Part shown: one piece after another, positions 11,801-19,305 of the stretch
How positions within the stretch are numbered: position 1 is the stretch's first letter
Layout: each line of letters starts with the position of its first letter
From: DAOMNO01 sp035443885
Lineage (GTDB): Bacteria > Planctomycetota > Phycisphaerae > Phycisphaerales > SM1A02
DNA: 64,000 bases
Assembly (NCBI GenBank): GCA_035443885.1
Contig: DAOMNO010000007.1
Coordinates: 121,235 to 185,234 of the forward strand
Direction: 5' to 3'
Notes under the pieces: model-generated
The model's database searches: none
What the model saw: only the letters and a program-made list of their open reading frames with translations
Told to the model about the DNA's origin: nothing
Position numbers and translations under genes: made by a program

Positions 11801-12642
11801 TTGAGAATCAGCGGGTCCGCAGCGTTCGCAATCACACGTACTGTCTTCAAGCCTGAGGCCTGAATGGCGTCGATCGCGCTGGCGATCGGCGCACCGACAC
11901 GACACAGCTCTTCACCGGTGTCGGTGTCGATGATCATTTCCGCGGAGTAATGTTCGGGCTTGAGCTTCTCGACCTTCAACTCCTCGACCTGATAGAACAG
12001 GTCGAGCAACTTGTCGGTGGAGCTGAAGTGCTCATCAAGCGCGCGAAGGAACGTGGTGGCGGCGATCTTCGTGGACTGGTCGATGCGCATCGCCAGCACG
12101 TCTTTCTTCGTCACTTCGAGTTCGATCCACGAGCCGCGCTCTGGAATGATGCGAGCCGAGTGCAGTGGACGATCGCCGAACGACGACACGATGCCGAAGT
12201 CCACGCCGGGCGAGCGGTGAAGCTGGCTGACGATGACGCGCTCCGCACCGTTGACGATGAACTCGCCGCCGGCCATCATGATCGGAATCTCGCCGAGGTA
12301 AATCTCTTCCTCAGCCACTTCCGATACGCCTTCGCGCACAAGGCGCACCGCGACGCGGAACGGCATGCCGTATGTCAGGCGCAGCTCGCGGCACTCGTCG
12401 GGCGTGTATCGCGGTTCATCGAGTTTGTAATAGCGATACTCCAACCGCATCGTGCTGTCGTACGACTCGATGGGGAAGACTTCGCGCAGCAGCGCTTCGA
12501 GACCCAGTGACGGGTCGCGCTCCGTGTGCGACTTGTCGAGTTGGAGAAACCTGTTGTATGCGTCGCGTTGTACCTGAGTCAGGTCAGGCACGGGGATCGC
12601 GTCGCCGCGCTTGGAAAAGTCGCGAACCTTCGCTGAGACCAT
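8854..12642 (-). CDS. rpoB: DNA-directed RNA polymerase subunit beta
   Basis: This is the beta subunit of RNA polymerase (1262 residues). It shows the beta lobe regions, the rifampicin-pocket region ([18 protein letters not shown] with a nearby RR-x-SALGPGG), the [11 protein letters not shown] motif, the switch-region [10 protein letters not shown] motif and the [15 protein letters not shown]-terminal motif. The rif region reads Ser-Glu-Leu-Ser-Gln and looks normal. The start ATG has GAGG 7 nt upstream. It is first in a two-gene operon with rpoC. The ribosomal protein genes rplK, rplA, rplJ and rplL, which precede rpoB in most bacteria, are not upstream here; a divergent small gene lies there instead. 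Confidence 0.98.
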   Translation of the reverse strand: MVSAKVRDFSKRGDAIPVPDLTQVQRDAYNRFLQLDKSHTERDPSLGLEALLREVFPIESYDSTMRLEYRYYKLDEPRYTPDECRELRLTYGMPFRVAVRLVREGVSEVAEEEIYLGEIPIMMAGGEFIVNGAERVIVSQLHRSPGVDFGIVSSFGDRPLHSARIIPERGSWIELEVTKKDVLAMRIDQSTKIAATTFLRALDEHFSSTDKLLDLFYQVEELKVEKLKPEHYSAEMIIDTDTGEELCRVGAPIASAIDAIQASGLKTVRVIANAADPLILNTLAAERLDFLAEVTEYEAALLKIYGRLRPGNPPQVEKAKALFKEKFFDDNRYRLGKVGRFRINRKFDMDVPEDIMHIRAEDFLAVVRYILDLRGKRNKAHIDDIDHLGNRRLRTLDELATEEMRKGFLKLRRTVQERMSVKDPDELAKVADLVNSKSISSAIDFFFGRSELSQVVDQTNPLSTLVHERRLSALGPGGLNRKRAGFEVRDVHISHYGRICPIETPEGTNIGLIASLGIYSKIDEYGFLLTPYRKIKGGKATGDVEYLRADQEMKAILATSDVLDENGKINKGQVLARVGGDLAQVDASEVQYVDISPKQTVGVSAALIPFLDHDDANRALMGSNMQRQAVPLIKAEPPVVATGMEKVAGEHSGMLVKARRGGTVTFVDAQRIIIDNADEYELRNFKGLNERTCQTQKPIVKPGQKVKTGEIIADGASTKLGELAIGKSVLVAFNTFDGYNFEDAIVISERLVKDDTFTSIHIDAFDVEVRETKLGREEFTRDIPNVSEKALKNLDENGVIRIGARVGPGDILVGKVSPKSKSELTPEEKLLHAIFGRAGEDVKNDSLEVPAGTEGIVIGTRRFSRRMHLSDEQKKRLKQDMAAYEAEMNQKAIVLFRQMVGQINEALGTEMVDPYTRQKVGASDIPEVILEQIENFSEKWLKGSKEAREQAIKIHGQFWPRIQAIQVEKERKLAHMKRGDELPSGVLEMVKVYLATKRQLSVGDKMAGRHGNKGVIARLVPEEDMPFLEDGTPVEVLLNPLGVPSRMNVGQILETHLGWAAMVLGFQAKTPVFDGATEQQVLDAIEEANQAIDAKLKHFEETGKDPGHPRELLAKIKHAGKVQLHDGRTGEPFHQKSTVGYMYMLKLHHLVDDKIHARATGPYSLITQQPLGGKARTGGQRFGEMEVWALEGYGAAYVLQELLTVKSDDVEGRTKIYDSMVKGTNTLEAGMPVVFDVLCHEIKGLGMNIALEKQQLDGGSLL

Positions 12643-12739
12643 TCATTCACCTCAAGTGGCGGCAAGGAAGCCATGCCGTTGTCATGGGATCGGTTCGTCG
12701 GTGCATCTGGAGTTTTGGGTGTGGATCGCCGAGCCGCGT

Positions 12740-12768
12740 ATCCTAGCGGGGGCCTAGCACATGAACAA
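12740..12768 (-). promoter_or_regulatory. Predicted promoter of rpoBC
   Basis: On the minus strand TTGTTC (12763-12768) and TAGGAT (12740-12745) are 17 bases apart and lie about 100 bases before the rpoB start. The rest of the 12643-12964 gap shows only an 8-bp inverted repeat (12869-12876 with 12888-12895, 11-base loop) without a T run, and no gene. Confidence 0.4.
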
Positions 12769-12964
12769 CGGGGGTGCAAGACAAACTTTAAAAAATTCCC
12801 AACATGAGACTTATTTGGCACACACCTTTCAAAATCCGAACACGAAGGCTGTTTGTAAGTGAAACTGACTCTCAACCCCTTCTCGGCGTTGAGAGCGAAT
12901 CTCACTCGACTTCCATACTCACAATCGCAGAATAGAGGTGTATCAATCCTGAAGGAGATTCACC

Positions 12965-13174
12965 ATGCTCTCGATCCATGACGGTCAGTGCGGCTTGTGT
13001 GCCCACTTCGGCGAAGCACACGCCAATGCCCCCAAACTGGTCCAAATCCGGGTTCGCGGGGAAGCTCCGGCTGAGTTCATTGAGGAATGCGGCCACCCCA
13101 AACATGCCTCCCTGCACCTGAAGGTCAGCGCCCATAGCGGTTGCGATGGCTTCAAGCCGGCCAAGGCCGCCTGA
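12965..13174 (+). CDS. Small Cys/His-rich conserved planctomycete protein
   Basis: This 69-residue protein begins at an ATG preceded by a strong GAAGGAG at 7-nt spacing. It contains four cysteines and several histidines in the arrangement GQCGLCAHFGEAH ... EECGHPKHA ... SGCDGF, which looks like a small zinc-binding fold, possibly with the final Cys as ligand. Proteins with this layout are, from memory, found in planctomycetes without assigned function. It is transcribed divergently from rpoB across a 322-base gap. The opposite strand carries a longer open frame (12985-13368), but the Shine-Dalgarno, the compact start and the motif-like Cys/His spacing favour this strand. Confidence 0.75.
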   Translation: MLSIHDGQCGLCAHFGEAHANAPKLVQIRVRGEAPAEFIEECGHPKHASLHLKVSAHSGCDGFKPAKAA

Positions 13175-13187
13175 GAACGACCCGGCA

Positions 13188-13487
13188 TCAGCCCGGAATC
13201 CAGATTTTCTGCGACTCGATCACCGCAGCATGAGCGGGCAGATCGAGCGGCATTGACGAGTCCGCATAGAACGCAAGCCCCTTGTAGCTCGTGAGATACT
13301 GATACTTCTCCGGCATGAAGAGCATTTTCTTGCGGTGCGTGCGCACGACGAGCGGGTCTTCGTGCCATTCAAGAATGGCAAGGAACTCCGCTGGTTCAAC
13401 ATGTACGATCGCCCCGCTGGCTTTGATGGCCTGTGCAATGGCTGCGGCGGCTGCACTGACTGCTGCCGCTCCCGCTGCTGCGTTCAT
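13188..13487 (-). CDS. Hypothetical protein, about 99 residues
   Basis: The start is the ATG at 13487, chosen because AAGGAGG lies 6 nt upstream. An in-frame TTG two codons earlier would overlap the Shine-Dalgarno. The N-terminus (about 25 residues) is alanine-rich and could form a helix. The remainder is a compact mixed alpha/beta sequence (IVHVEPAEFLAIL ... PLVVRTHRKKMLF ... YLTSYKGLAFYA ... AHAAVIESQKIWIP) without a clear signal peptide. No family is recognised. It converges with the small Cys/His protein (gap 13 bases). A short inverted repeat sits just upstream of its Shine-Dalgarno. Confidence 0.75.
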   Translation of the reverse strand: MNAAAGAAAVSAAAAAIAQAIKASGAIVHVEPAEFLAILEWHEDPLVVRTHRKKMLFMPEKYQYLTSYKGLAFYADSSMPLDLPAHAAVIESQKIWIPG

Positions 13488-13507
13488 ACCCAACCTCCTT
13501 CTTTACA

Positions 13508-13522
13508 TTGATCTTTGATCAA
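13508..13522. promoter_or_regulatory. Operator-like inverted repeat
   Basis: TTGATC-TTT-GATCAA is a perfect 6-bp dyad 20 bases upstream of the start of the minus-strand gene that begins at 13487. Its size and position would suit a repressor site, but no regulator can be tied to it. Confidence 0.3.
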
Positions 13523-13689
13523 TCCTTGAACGATAGCCGGTCCGGGCCGCTGCGGATCAAAAAGCCCGAACAAAGGCAATAGGGGCCGATGAAGACCGTT
13601 GGCTTCTTATTCCGGCTGTCGGTGCGCTGTTGCACATTCTGTTCCCTTTCACCTCATTGATCTCGTCCCATATCGCCCCGGAGAAACCC

Positions 13690-14694
13690 ATGCTTCCAAG
13701 CGGTCCCGTCGCAGAGAAGGTCGGCCTCGTCCTCAGCCGCGTCGTCGTTCCTCTCTGGATTCTGCTCGGCGTGGTGATGAAGCTCGAATCCGGCAATGCG
13801 CGCAACCTGCCCAGCAACATCGTGGATTTCTCGCGAGACCTGCACCTGAACATCGGCACCGTCCTTTATACGCTGATTGGTCTGGAGATTTTCGCCATTC
13901 TTACCATGGTGCTGATCGCACGGCTCGCCCGACCGATGGCGATCTTCATGCTCACATCCTTCTGCTTGATTCTGATCGGCGAGATGCTCAAAAGTGCAGA
14001 AAGCTGTGGCTGCTTTGGCGGGTCAATCAAAGTCCAGCCGTGGCAGATGCTCCTCGCTGACGGCGTGCTGCTGGCTGGCGTCATCGCCTTCAGACCACAC
14101 AAGCCCGCCGGTACCGCCAACCTCGCTGCAATCGCAGGCACGCTGGCCGTTCTGCTCGTGGGCGGTGTTGCGCTGAGTTTCGGCATCGGCCGCGCGCTGC
14201 ATGGCAAGCAGCCAGATGTCGTCGTGCCGGATGTAGACCCCGACGCAACGGACGATCCGACCGTCAACCCATCGCCCATCGCTGTCCCTGCGTTCTGGTA
14301 TCCCAAGGAAATTCCATCATGGGTCGGCAAGGGATGGCGCGAGATCGAGATTTTCCAGTTCATGCCTCGCTGGCCCGAAGGACTCGATGAAGGCACAACC
14401 TACATCGTGTTTTACAGCAGAACGTGCAGCCACTGCGAGGAGATGTTCAATCGCGACCTGACATTGCCGCTCGGCGCGCCGGTGGTGGCGATCGAAATCC
14501 CCGCCAGCCGTACCCAGCTCACCAGCGCGGAAGCATGGCCGATGCCTCAGATCGATTCAGGCGTCACCCTGATGAACCTGCCGCTTGGCTGGGACTGGAC
14601 ACTCATGACCCCGCCGCTGGCACTGCGCATCGTGGATGGCGTCATCACATGCGCGAACGAAGGCGATCACAAACAGTGCTTCGGCCTTCAGTGA
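13690..14694 (+). CDS. MauE/DoxX-like membrane protein fused to a thioredoxin-like domain
   Basis: This 334-residue protein begins at an ATG with GGAG 6 nt upstream; an earlier in-frame TTG at 13630 has no such support. The first about 180 residues form several transmembrane helices with an SCGCFG motif (Cys106 and Cys108) at the end of a helix, as in the MauE/methylamine-utilisation membrane redox family. After an Asp/Pro-rich linker the C-terminal 110 residues look like a thioredoxin fold with a CSHC active site (Cys246 and Cys249). The combination suggests a membrane thiol-disulfide exchange protein acting on extracytoplasmic proteins, much as VKOR or DsbB/DsbD modules do. Its stop overlaps the convergent YeeE gene by 7 bases. 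The exact substrate is unknown. Confidence 0.75.
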   Translation: MLPSGPVAEKVGLVLSRVVVPLWILLGVVMKLESGNARNLPSNIVDFSRDLHLNIGTVLYTLIGLEIFAILTMVLIARLARPMAIFMLTSFCLILIGEMLKSAESCGCFGGSIKVQPWQMLLADGVLLAGVIAFRPHKPAGTANLAAIAGTLAVLLVGGVALSFGIGRALHGKQPDVVVPDVDPDATDDPTVNPSPIAVPAFWYPKEIPSWVGKGWREIEIFQFMPRWPEGLDEGTTYIVFYSRTCSHCEEMFNRDLTLPLGAPVVAIEIPASRTQLTSAEAWPMPQIDSGVTLMNLPLGWDWTLMTPPLALRIVDGVITCANEGDHKQCFGLQ

Positions 14695-15263
14695 GCAGCG
14701 CGAGGCGGAGTGCCAGTCTTTCGCTCCAGCATGTAGAACCCGACCGCCGCAGCAACCGCAAGCAGCGCGATGATCCACCAAGGCGACAAACCCATCTGCG
14801 TGGCGAGTGTCGCCTTTTCCAGGTTTGACACCCCCAGGATCTTCTGCTGCACCCACGGGTGCGCTTCGGCATAAAGGCCCGCACCGGCGATGCCGCCGAG
14901 AATGCCGAAGATGGCGTGGCGCGAACCGTCACCCGCCGCTGCAACCGCCGTGCCGGGGCAGTAACCCAGCACCGCCATGCCGACGCCGAAGATCAGCCCG
15001 CCGATGGCATTGCCAAGCAGCGTTGCGTTCTTGATGTGCATGGGAAAGTCAATGCCCATCGCGCGCATCCCGTAGATGCCGATCGCGCCGACGACGATCG
15101 CTGTACCCATCACCTTAATGACAGTGAAGTCCTTGAGTAGAAACTGGCCGAGGATGACGTTGAATCGCGTTACGCCGCTCTTCTGGAGCAGGAAGCCGAA
15201 GATGAATCCGGTCAGCGCGCCGAGCGCAAGCGTTTGGGGATCAGCAAAGATGGGATCAAACAT
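14688..15263 (-). CDS. YeeE/YedE-family transport protein, second half of a pair
   Basis: This 191-residue membrane protein with about five helices carries the family signatures GFIFGFLLQKSG near the N-terminus and LGYCPGTA in the middle, where the Cys is conserved in thiosulfate and other sulfur-compound transporters (YeeE/TsuA, PmpA/PmpB). The ATG at 15263 has GGAGG 9 nt upstream. It overlaps the stop of the upstream partner by 8 bases, a sign of translational coupling. In the family the function can be built from one long protein or, as here, from two half-size proteins. The C-terminal tail is short and basic. Import of a sulfur species is the best guess; the substrate cannot be read from sequence. 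Confidence 0.85.
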   Translation of the reverse strand: MFDPIFADPQTLALGALTGFIFGFLLQKSGVTRFNVILGQFLLKDFTVIKVMGTAIVVGAIGIYGMRAMGIDFPMHIKNATLLGNAIGGLIFGVGMAVLGYCPGTAVAAAGDGSRHAIFGILGGIAGAGLYAEAHPWVQQKILGVSNLEKATLATQMGLSPWWIIALLAVAAAVGFYMLERKTGTPPRAAH

Positions 15264-15804
15264 GATTCCGACCCTCCGCGCCGTACAGCAGGAACGCCGC
15301 TGCAAGGCCTGATGCGAACATTGCGATCAGAAACGTCCACGAGGAAAGCGCCAGTTGAAGTCCGCCCGAAATGGCATGTCCTGACGTGCATCCGTCGGCC
15401 ATGCGCGCACCGAAGATCAGAATGACGCCGCCGAAGAACGCTGCGATGTAGCGCAACATTCTCGATGAACCGAATCGCCATGCCCAGAGCTTCGGCACAT
15501 GCTCGACAAATCGCTCTCCACCGAGCTTCTTCGCCGTCAGTGCGCCGAAAAAGAGCATGACCACAAGCGCAAACTGCCATTCGATGATCGGCTTGCCGAC
15601 CACCGTCTTGGCGAGATACGCATTGCCTTCAACATGCTCACGCGCGACCAGTCCTTCCAGCGCGCCGGCGCACTGCACAAACGTCGTCGATGTGCCAAGC
15701 GCCTTCCCCATGAACACAAACGTCGCCCACGACAATACACCGATACCGACACCCGCCACGTATGGCGACCATCGAGGTTTAAGCAGAAGACCGTACCACG
15801 ACAT
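15256..15804 (-). CDS. YeeE/YedE-family transport protein, first half of a pair
   Basis: This 182-residue integral membrane protein carries the conserved loop GARMADGCTSGHA, the hallmark of YeeE/YedE halves; its Cys is thought to relay sulfur compounds by transient S-S contacts in characterised relatives. The first about 25 residues (MSWYGLLLKPRWSPYVAGV) precede the first helix. The ATG has GGAG 8 nt upstream. It is the promoter-proximal gene of a two-gene operon, and its stop overlaps the next start. Together with the neighbouring membrane thioredoxin protein it gives this locus a sulfur/thiol character. Confidence 0.85.
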   Translation of the reverse strand: MSWYGLLLKPRWSPYVAGVGIGVLSWATFVFMGKALGTSTTFVQCAGALEGLVAREHVEGNAYLAKTVVGKPIIEWQFALVVMLFFGALTAKKLGGERFVEHVPKLWAWRFGSSRMLRYIAAFFGGVILIFGARMADGCTSGHAISGGLQLALSSWTFLIAMFASGLAAAFLLYGAEGRNHV

Positions 15805-15946
15805 GTTCGCAACTCCATTGGATAGCCGGTCAGATCACGCACGACCGAATTGCCAATCAATTGCATCGCCGATTTGTTCAGCGGAACATGAAGAGTTCGT
15901 CATTGTCGGCGAAACAGGGTCTTTTTCCCCTGCTGCTCCCGCCCTG

Positions 15947-16261
15947 TCACACTGCCATGGCCGCTGCACAAAGGTACAGAATCGCCATCATGCCGATCAT
16001 GACCATGAACAGGAACGCCAGCCAGCGGTGAATGATCTTCTCCTCTCGCACCGGCTCATCAAGCGGCGCGTGGAGCGTGAACGGCTGACCGAGCAGGCAC
16101 TCCATCTCTGCATAACTGCGCGCGGGCCGTAAGGTGAGATCAACGCCGCACTTCGCACAACGCTCCGCCCGTCCCCCTTGCAGGAGCGCTCCGTCGTAAC
16201 CGCAGGCCACACAACGGCGCGTCAGCAGCCGCTCATCCAGACTCCGCACCTTTCCAAGCAT
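15947..16261 (-). CDS. Zinc-ribbon protein with a C-terminal membrane anchor
   Basis: This 104-residue protein begins at the ATG at 16261. It has a zinc ribbon (RRCVACGYDG ... AERCAKCGVDL, two CxxC pairs) in the N-terminal half. A segment rich in charged residues follows, with PLDEPVREEKIIHRW just before a single hydrophobic helix at the C-terminus (FLFMVMIGMMAILYLCAAAMAV). The layout is that of a tail-anchored cytoplasmic zinc-ribbon protein. No function is known to me. The promoter-like hexamers directly upstream leave only a few bases of leader, so the message may be leaderless. Confidence 0.75.
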   Translation of the reverse strand: MLGKVRSLDERLLTRRCVACGYDGALLQGGRAERCAKCGVDLTLRPARSYAEMECLLGQPFTLHAPLDEPVREEKIIHRWLAFLFMVMIGMMAILYLCAAAMAV

Positions 16262-16268
16262 GAGATCA

Positions 16269-16296
16269 AGCCTAGCACACTGATCGAATCTGCCAA
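16269..16296 (-). promoter_or_regulatory. Predicted promoter of the zinc-ribbon protein (leaderless)
   Basis: On the minus strand TTGGCA (16291-16296) and TAGGCT (16269-16274) are 16 bases apart, and the -10 ends 7 bases before the ATG at 16261. No Shine-Dalgarno is present. Confidence 0.4.
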
Positions 16297-16393
16297 GAGA
16301 AAAATGCCTCACTTTCAGTCAGTTGCACATGTTTCACCTTCGATCCGGGGCTTCCTGAGACCGAGAACCCGACTTTCACCCGTCCACCTCGGA

Positions 16394-16399
16394 TACGAT
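16394..16399 (+). promoter_or_regulatory. -10-like hexamer 6 nt before the esterase start
   Basis: TACGAT ends 6 bases upstream of the ATG at 16406 and no Shine-Dalgarno is seen. No convincing -35 is present. It fits the leaderless pattern seen at other genes of this window. Confidence 0.3.
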
Positions 16400-16405
16400 T
16401 CTGCC

Positions 16406-17944
16406 ATGAATCACGCCCGAATCTTTGCTGCCCTCTTCTGCTGCGCCGTCTTTATCTTCCCCGTCGGCTCAGCCTCTGCCCAACCTTCTGCCGCTCAGGA
16501 TCGCGCCACGCGCGCCGATCTGGCTGCAACCTATCTGGAGTTTGAAGAAGCCTTTGCCGCTGCCTCACTCACGGGCGAAGCGCAGCGATATGTCCACAAC
16601 GCCTTCGATTATGCCGCCGCCATGTTCTTCGGCGGTCGGCTCAGCGAAGCGGTCGGCAAGATCAACGAACTGACCTGGTTCGTCAGCGGCGGTGGCGCAT
16701 CCGCCAGGTCCGCCCCGCCTGCGGATGAACAGCTCTTTCGCTCGCTTCGTGTGCACTTCTCCCCCGCGGTACATCTCACTTCGCAGACTGAGCGCCCGCG
16801 CGCCGTCGTGCGGTCAACTTCACCAATCACCGGACAAGACGGCAAGGACATCGCGCTCACGTTGCGACTAACGACTGACGCCAACACAGAACCCGTCTGG
16901 CAACGCACCATGAGTGCCACCGTCGAGAACGGTTCTTTGCGTCAAACCATTGAGCTTGACGACCTGCCTGCGAATCTACCGCCCGGAACATATGCCGCCA
17001 CGCTCATTGACGACGCCGGTCGCCTTCGCGTTGCGGGGCGACTTTTGATTCTGGAAAGACCCTTTGAAGAGTTGCAGGCGGCTCTGCAAACGCAGTTCGA
17101 CGAGGCAATCGCTGCTCTCAACGAGCCGTCGGCTGAGTTGCAGCGCGCGATCGCGATCTGCCGCGCGCGGCTGCGCGTGCTCACAACGCGGCCCGCTGCA
17201 ACAAACTCAATTGAGTTTCTGCTTGACCCGCTCGAACACGCTGCGAAACTGGCCAGCGAGGTTGAAACTATCGCAGCCGGTCGCAATCCATATCGTCGGT
17301 TAGCGGGCGAGCATTGGCGCGTGGCGCAACGTGCGGGCGGTGAATCCCCTTTGATGGTGTATGCGCCTCGCCGCATCGGCGAACACGACGTGCCGCTGCC
17401 GCTGGTCGTTGCATTGCACGGCGCAGGGGGTGATGAGACCATGTTCATGCGCGCATACGGCGCGGGCATGATTCGCGATCTCGCCGAATCGCGGGGCTTC
17501 ATCGCCGTCTCACCTTTGACATATCACGTCATGGCGGAACGCGCCCTGCTGGACCGCATCATCGCCGATCTATCCGAAGACTACGCTATCGACCACTCGC
17601 GCATCTTCCTCGTGGGCCACTCGCTCGGCGGCATGACGACATCCGCGCTCATCGGCACAAGCGAAAAAAGCTCGCCCGCAATCGCCGCGGCGTGCTGCAT
17701 CGCCGGCGCGGGCACCTTCATGCCGCGACAAGGCGAAGCGCATCCGCCGGTGCTCATCATCGGCGCTGAGTTCGATTCGATGATTCCTGCGGAACGTCTG
17801 CAACGCATCGCCGAAGTCGCGATCGGCCGCGGCCTGCCTGTCGAGTATCGACACGCCGCCAATCAGGGACACGTGCTCGTCGTGAACGAAACACTGGCGG
17901 AAGCGATCGACTGGATGTTTGGGCAGGCAGGCACGCAGCCGTGA
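16406..17944 (+). CDS. Secreted alpha/beta-hydrolase (esterase)
   Basis: This 512-residue protein starts with a signal peptide (MNHARIFAALFCCAVFIFPVGSASA). An about 290-residue helical and beta-rich N-terminal region comes before an alpha/beta-hydrolase domain. The domain shows the oxyanion segment PLVVALHGAGGDE, the nucleophile elbow GHSLGG (Ser406), a likely acid at Asp457 (GAEFDS) and a likely His489 (NQGHVL). This resembles extracellular carboxylesterase/PHB-depolymerase-like and dienelactone-hydrolase-like enzymes, so it probably cleaves an ester outside the cytoplasm. An upstream extension of the frame to 16178 overlaps the divergent zinc-ribbon gene and lacks a signal peptide, so it is rejected. 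It stands alone between a divergent gene and a separately promoted gene. Confidence 0.85.
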   Translation: MNHARIFAALFCCAVFIFPVGSASAQPSAAQDRATRADLAATYLEFEEAFAAASLTGEAQRYVHNAFDYAAAMFFGGRLSEAVGKINELTWFVSGGGASARSAPPADEQLFRSLRVHFSPAVHLTSQTERPRAVVRSTSPITGQDGKDIALTLRLTTDANTEPVWQRTMSATVENGSLRQTIELDDLPANLPPGTYAATLIDDAGRLRVAGRLLILERPFEELQAALQTQFDEAIAALNEPSAELQRAIAICRARLRVLTTRPAATNSIEFLLDPLEHAAKLASEVETIAAGRNPYRRLAGEHWRVAQRAGGESPLMVYAPRRIGEHDVPLPLVVALHGAGGDETMFMRAYGAGMIRDLAESRGFIAVSPLTYHVMAERALLDRIIADLSEDYAIDHSRIFLVGHSLGGMTTSALIGTSEKSSPAIAAACCIAGAGTFMPRQGEAHPPVLIIGAEFDSMIPAERLQRIAEVAIGRGLPVEYRHAANQGHVLVVNETLAEAIDWMFGQAGTQP

Positions 17945-18064
17945 CCAGTTACCGTCTTTGGACACCATCTTCTCCATCTTCACACAAACCCCCGCATAAC
18001 GTCATTCATCACTGAGACGGCTGGCGCGATCACCATGTTTTTGGTGTATGAACCGATTTTCTTG

Positions 18065-18093
18065 TTGGAGAATCGACGTGAGTGAGGTATCTT
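18065..18093 (+). promoter_or_regulatory. Predicted promoter of the dockerin-tailed protein
   Basis: TTGGAG (18065-18070) and TATCTT (18088-18093) are 17 bases apart, about 50 bases upstream of the ATG at 18142. Confidence 0.45.
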
Positions 18094-18141
18094 AATCGCG
18101 CGTTAGATCAACTCACTTACTTGTAACGGAGGGCGCAAGCC

Positions 18142-19287
18142 ATGTTGTCCAGAAAGTTATTTCATCGCGCGAGCTTCGCGCTCGCGTGTATGGTTTTCAC
18201 ATCACCTGCCCTTGCAGGCATCGTGCCTTATTCGCATTCGTTCGATGATGCGGTTACAGGACCCAACCAGTTCATCGCGACGAACAACAAGCATCGCTGG
18301 TTTGTCAATCCCGGTGCGGACAACTATCATCACGACTTCTACGAGCGGCCGACAGCGCAGACCTATCAGCACGCGATCGTCTCCTCCGCAGTGAAGGGCT
18401 TCAGCGGTCCGAGCGTGCAGGTCGGCAACAAGCACATCGCTGCGGCGCAGTATTTCGAATACATCGACATCGTTCGCGGCCACTATGGCGTGGATGGCAA
18501 CCTGCTGCACTTCGGCATCGAACTCTTCGGCGTTCACAAGGTCAGTGAAAATGGCGTGCGCACGTCCGACTTCGGCGAAAGCAGCCACTACAACATTCGT
18601 ATCAGCAACGACCCGGACGGTCGCGGCGGCCTGCTCCTCGCTGCGGAAGGTCCAAAAGACCTCACCGGCGCATGGCAAACGGAAAAAGCCTTCGGCTATC
18701 TCGACACCAATCGCAGCGTCGGCGGACCGGGCGGCTTGTTCGTCACCTATGAAACCACCGGCCTGAACGGCTACGAAGATAAGATCATCAGCGACGGTAA
18801 ACTCGAAGGCACAAACCAGTTCGTGTTGCATAATCGTCGCGTAACCAGTTCAAGCGGCCTGCCGATGGTGGAGTTCCGCCTGAACCTCGACGCGGTCAAC
18901 ACCAAGCATCCGTCGCACGCCCTTGACCTTACACAGCCGCTGTACATCGTCTTCGAAGCGACGCGCGGCCTCAAAGGCAATTCCAACTACCTTTGGAACG
19001 ACAAGTACAACTTCGAGCAGGCGGGAAACCCATACGCTACGGTCGGCCTCGGCAACATCTACGAGCTTGACACGCTGCCGGGCGTCATCAACCCCCCCAC
19101 GAAGAAGACCTGCCCGGGCGATTTCAACTTCGACGGCACGGTCGATGCTCTTGATCTTCTCTTCTTCCTCACCCAGTGGGGACCATGCCCGCAAGGTCAG
19201 GAATGCGCTGCTGACTTCAATGGCGACGGCGTTGTCGATATCCGCGACATGCTCATCTTCCTCAGCAAGGTCTGGGGGCCGTGCTGA
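18142..19287 (+). CDS. Secreted protein with dockerin/EF-hand-like C-terminal tail
   Basis: This 381-residue protein has a signal peptide (MLSRKLFHRASFALACMVFTSPALA) and an about 290-residue beta-rich body without a recognised domain. The C-terminus has two Ca-binding loop repeats of the dockerin I type (DFNFDGTVDALDLLFFL..WG and DFNGDGVVDIRDMLIFL..WG), each followed by a Cys. The start has GGAGG 9 nt upstream and a good promoter. Tails of this kind are common on planctomycete exported proteins, although cellulosomes are not known there; they may anchor or assemble surface proteins. The body resembles surface proteins of unknown role. It ends 18 bases before the convergent serS. Confidence 0.85.
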   Translation: MLSRKLFHRASFALACMVFTSPALAGIVPYSHSFDDAVTGPNQFIATNNKHRWFVNPGADNYHHDFYERPTAQTYQHAIVSSAVKGFSGPSVQVGNKHIAAAQYFEYIDIVRGHYGVDGNLLHFGIELFGVHKVSENGVRTSDFGESSHYNIRISNDPDGRGGLLLAAEGPKDLTGAWQTEKAFGYLDTNRSVGGPGGLFVTYETTGLNGYEDKIISDGKLEGTNQFVLHNRRVTSSSGLPMVEFRLNLDAVNTKHPSHALDLTQPLYIVFEATRGLKGNSNYLWNDKYNFEQAGNPYATVGLGNIYELDTLPGVINPPTKKTCPGDFNFDGTVDALDLLFFLTQWGPCPQGQECAADFNGDGVVDIRDMLIFLSKVWGPC

Positions 19288-19305
19288 ACGGAGTGAGCAG
19301 AACAA

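Noticed and set aside
12869..12895. Hairpin in the rpoB upstream gap as a terminator
   Set aside because: The 8-bp stem has an 11-base loop and no T run on either strand.
12985..13368. 127-residue minus-strand frame opposite the small Cys/His-rich gene
   Set aside because: No Shine-Dalgarno; overlaps both small genes that have strong ribosome-binding sites.
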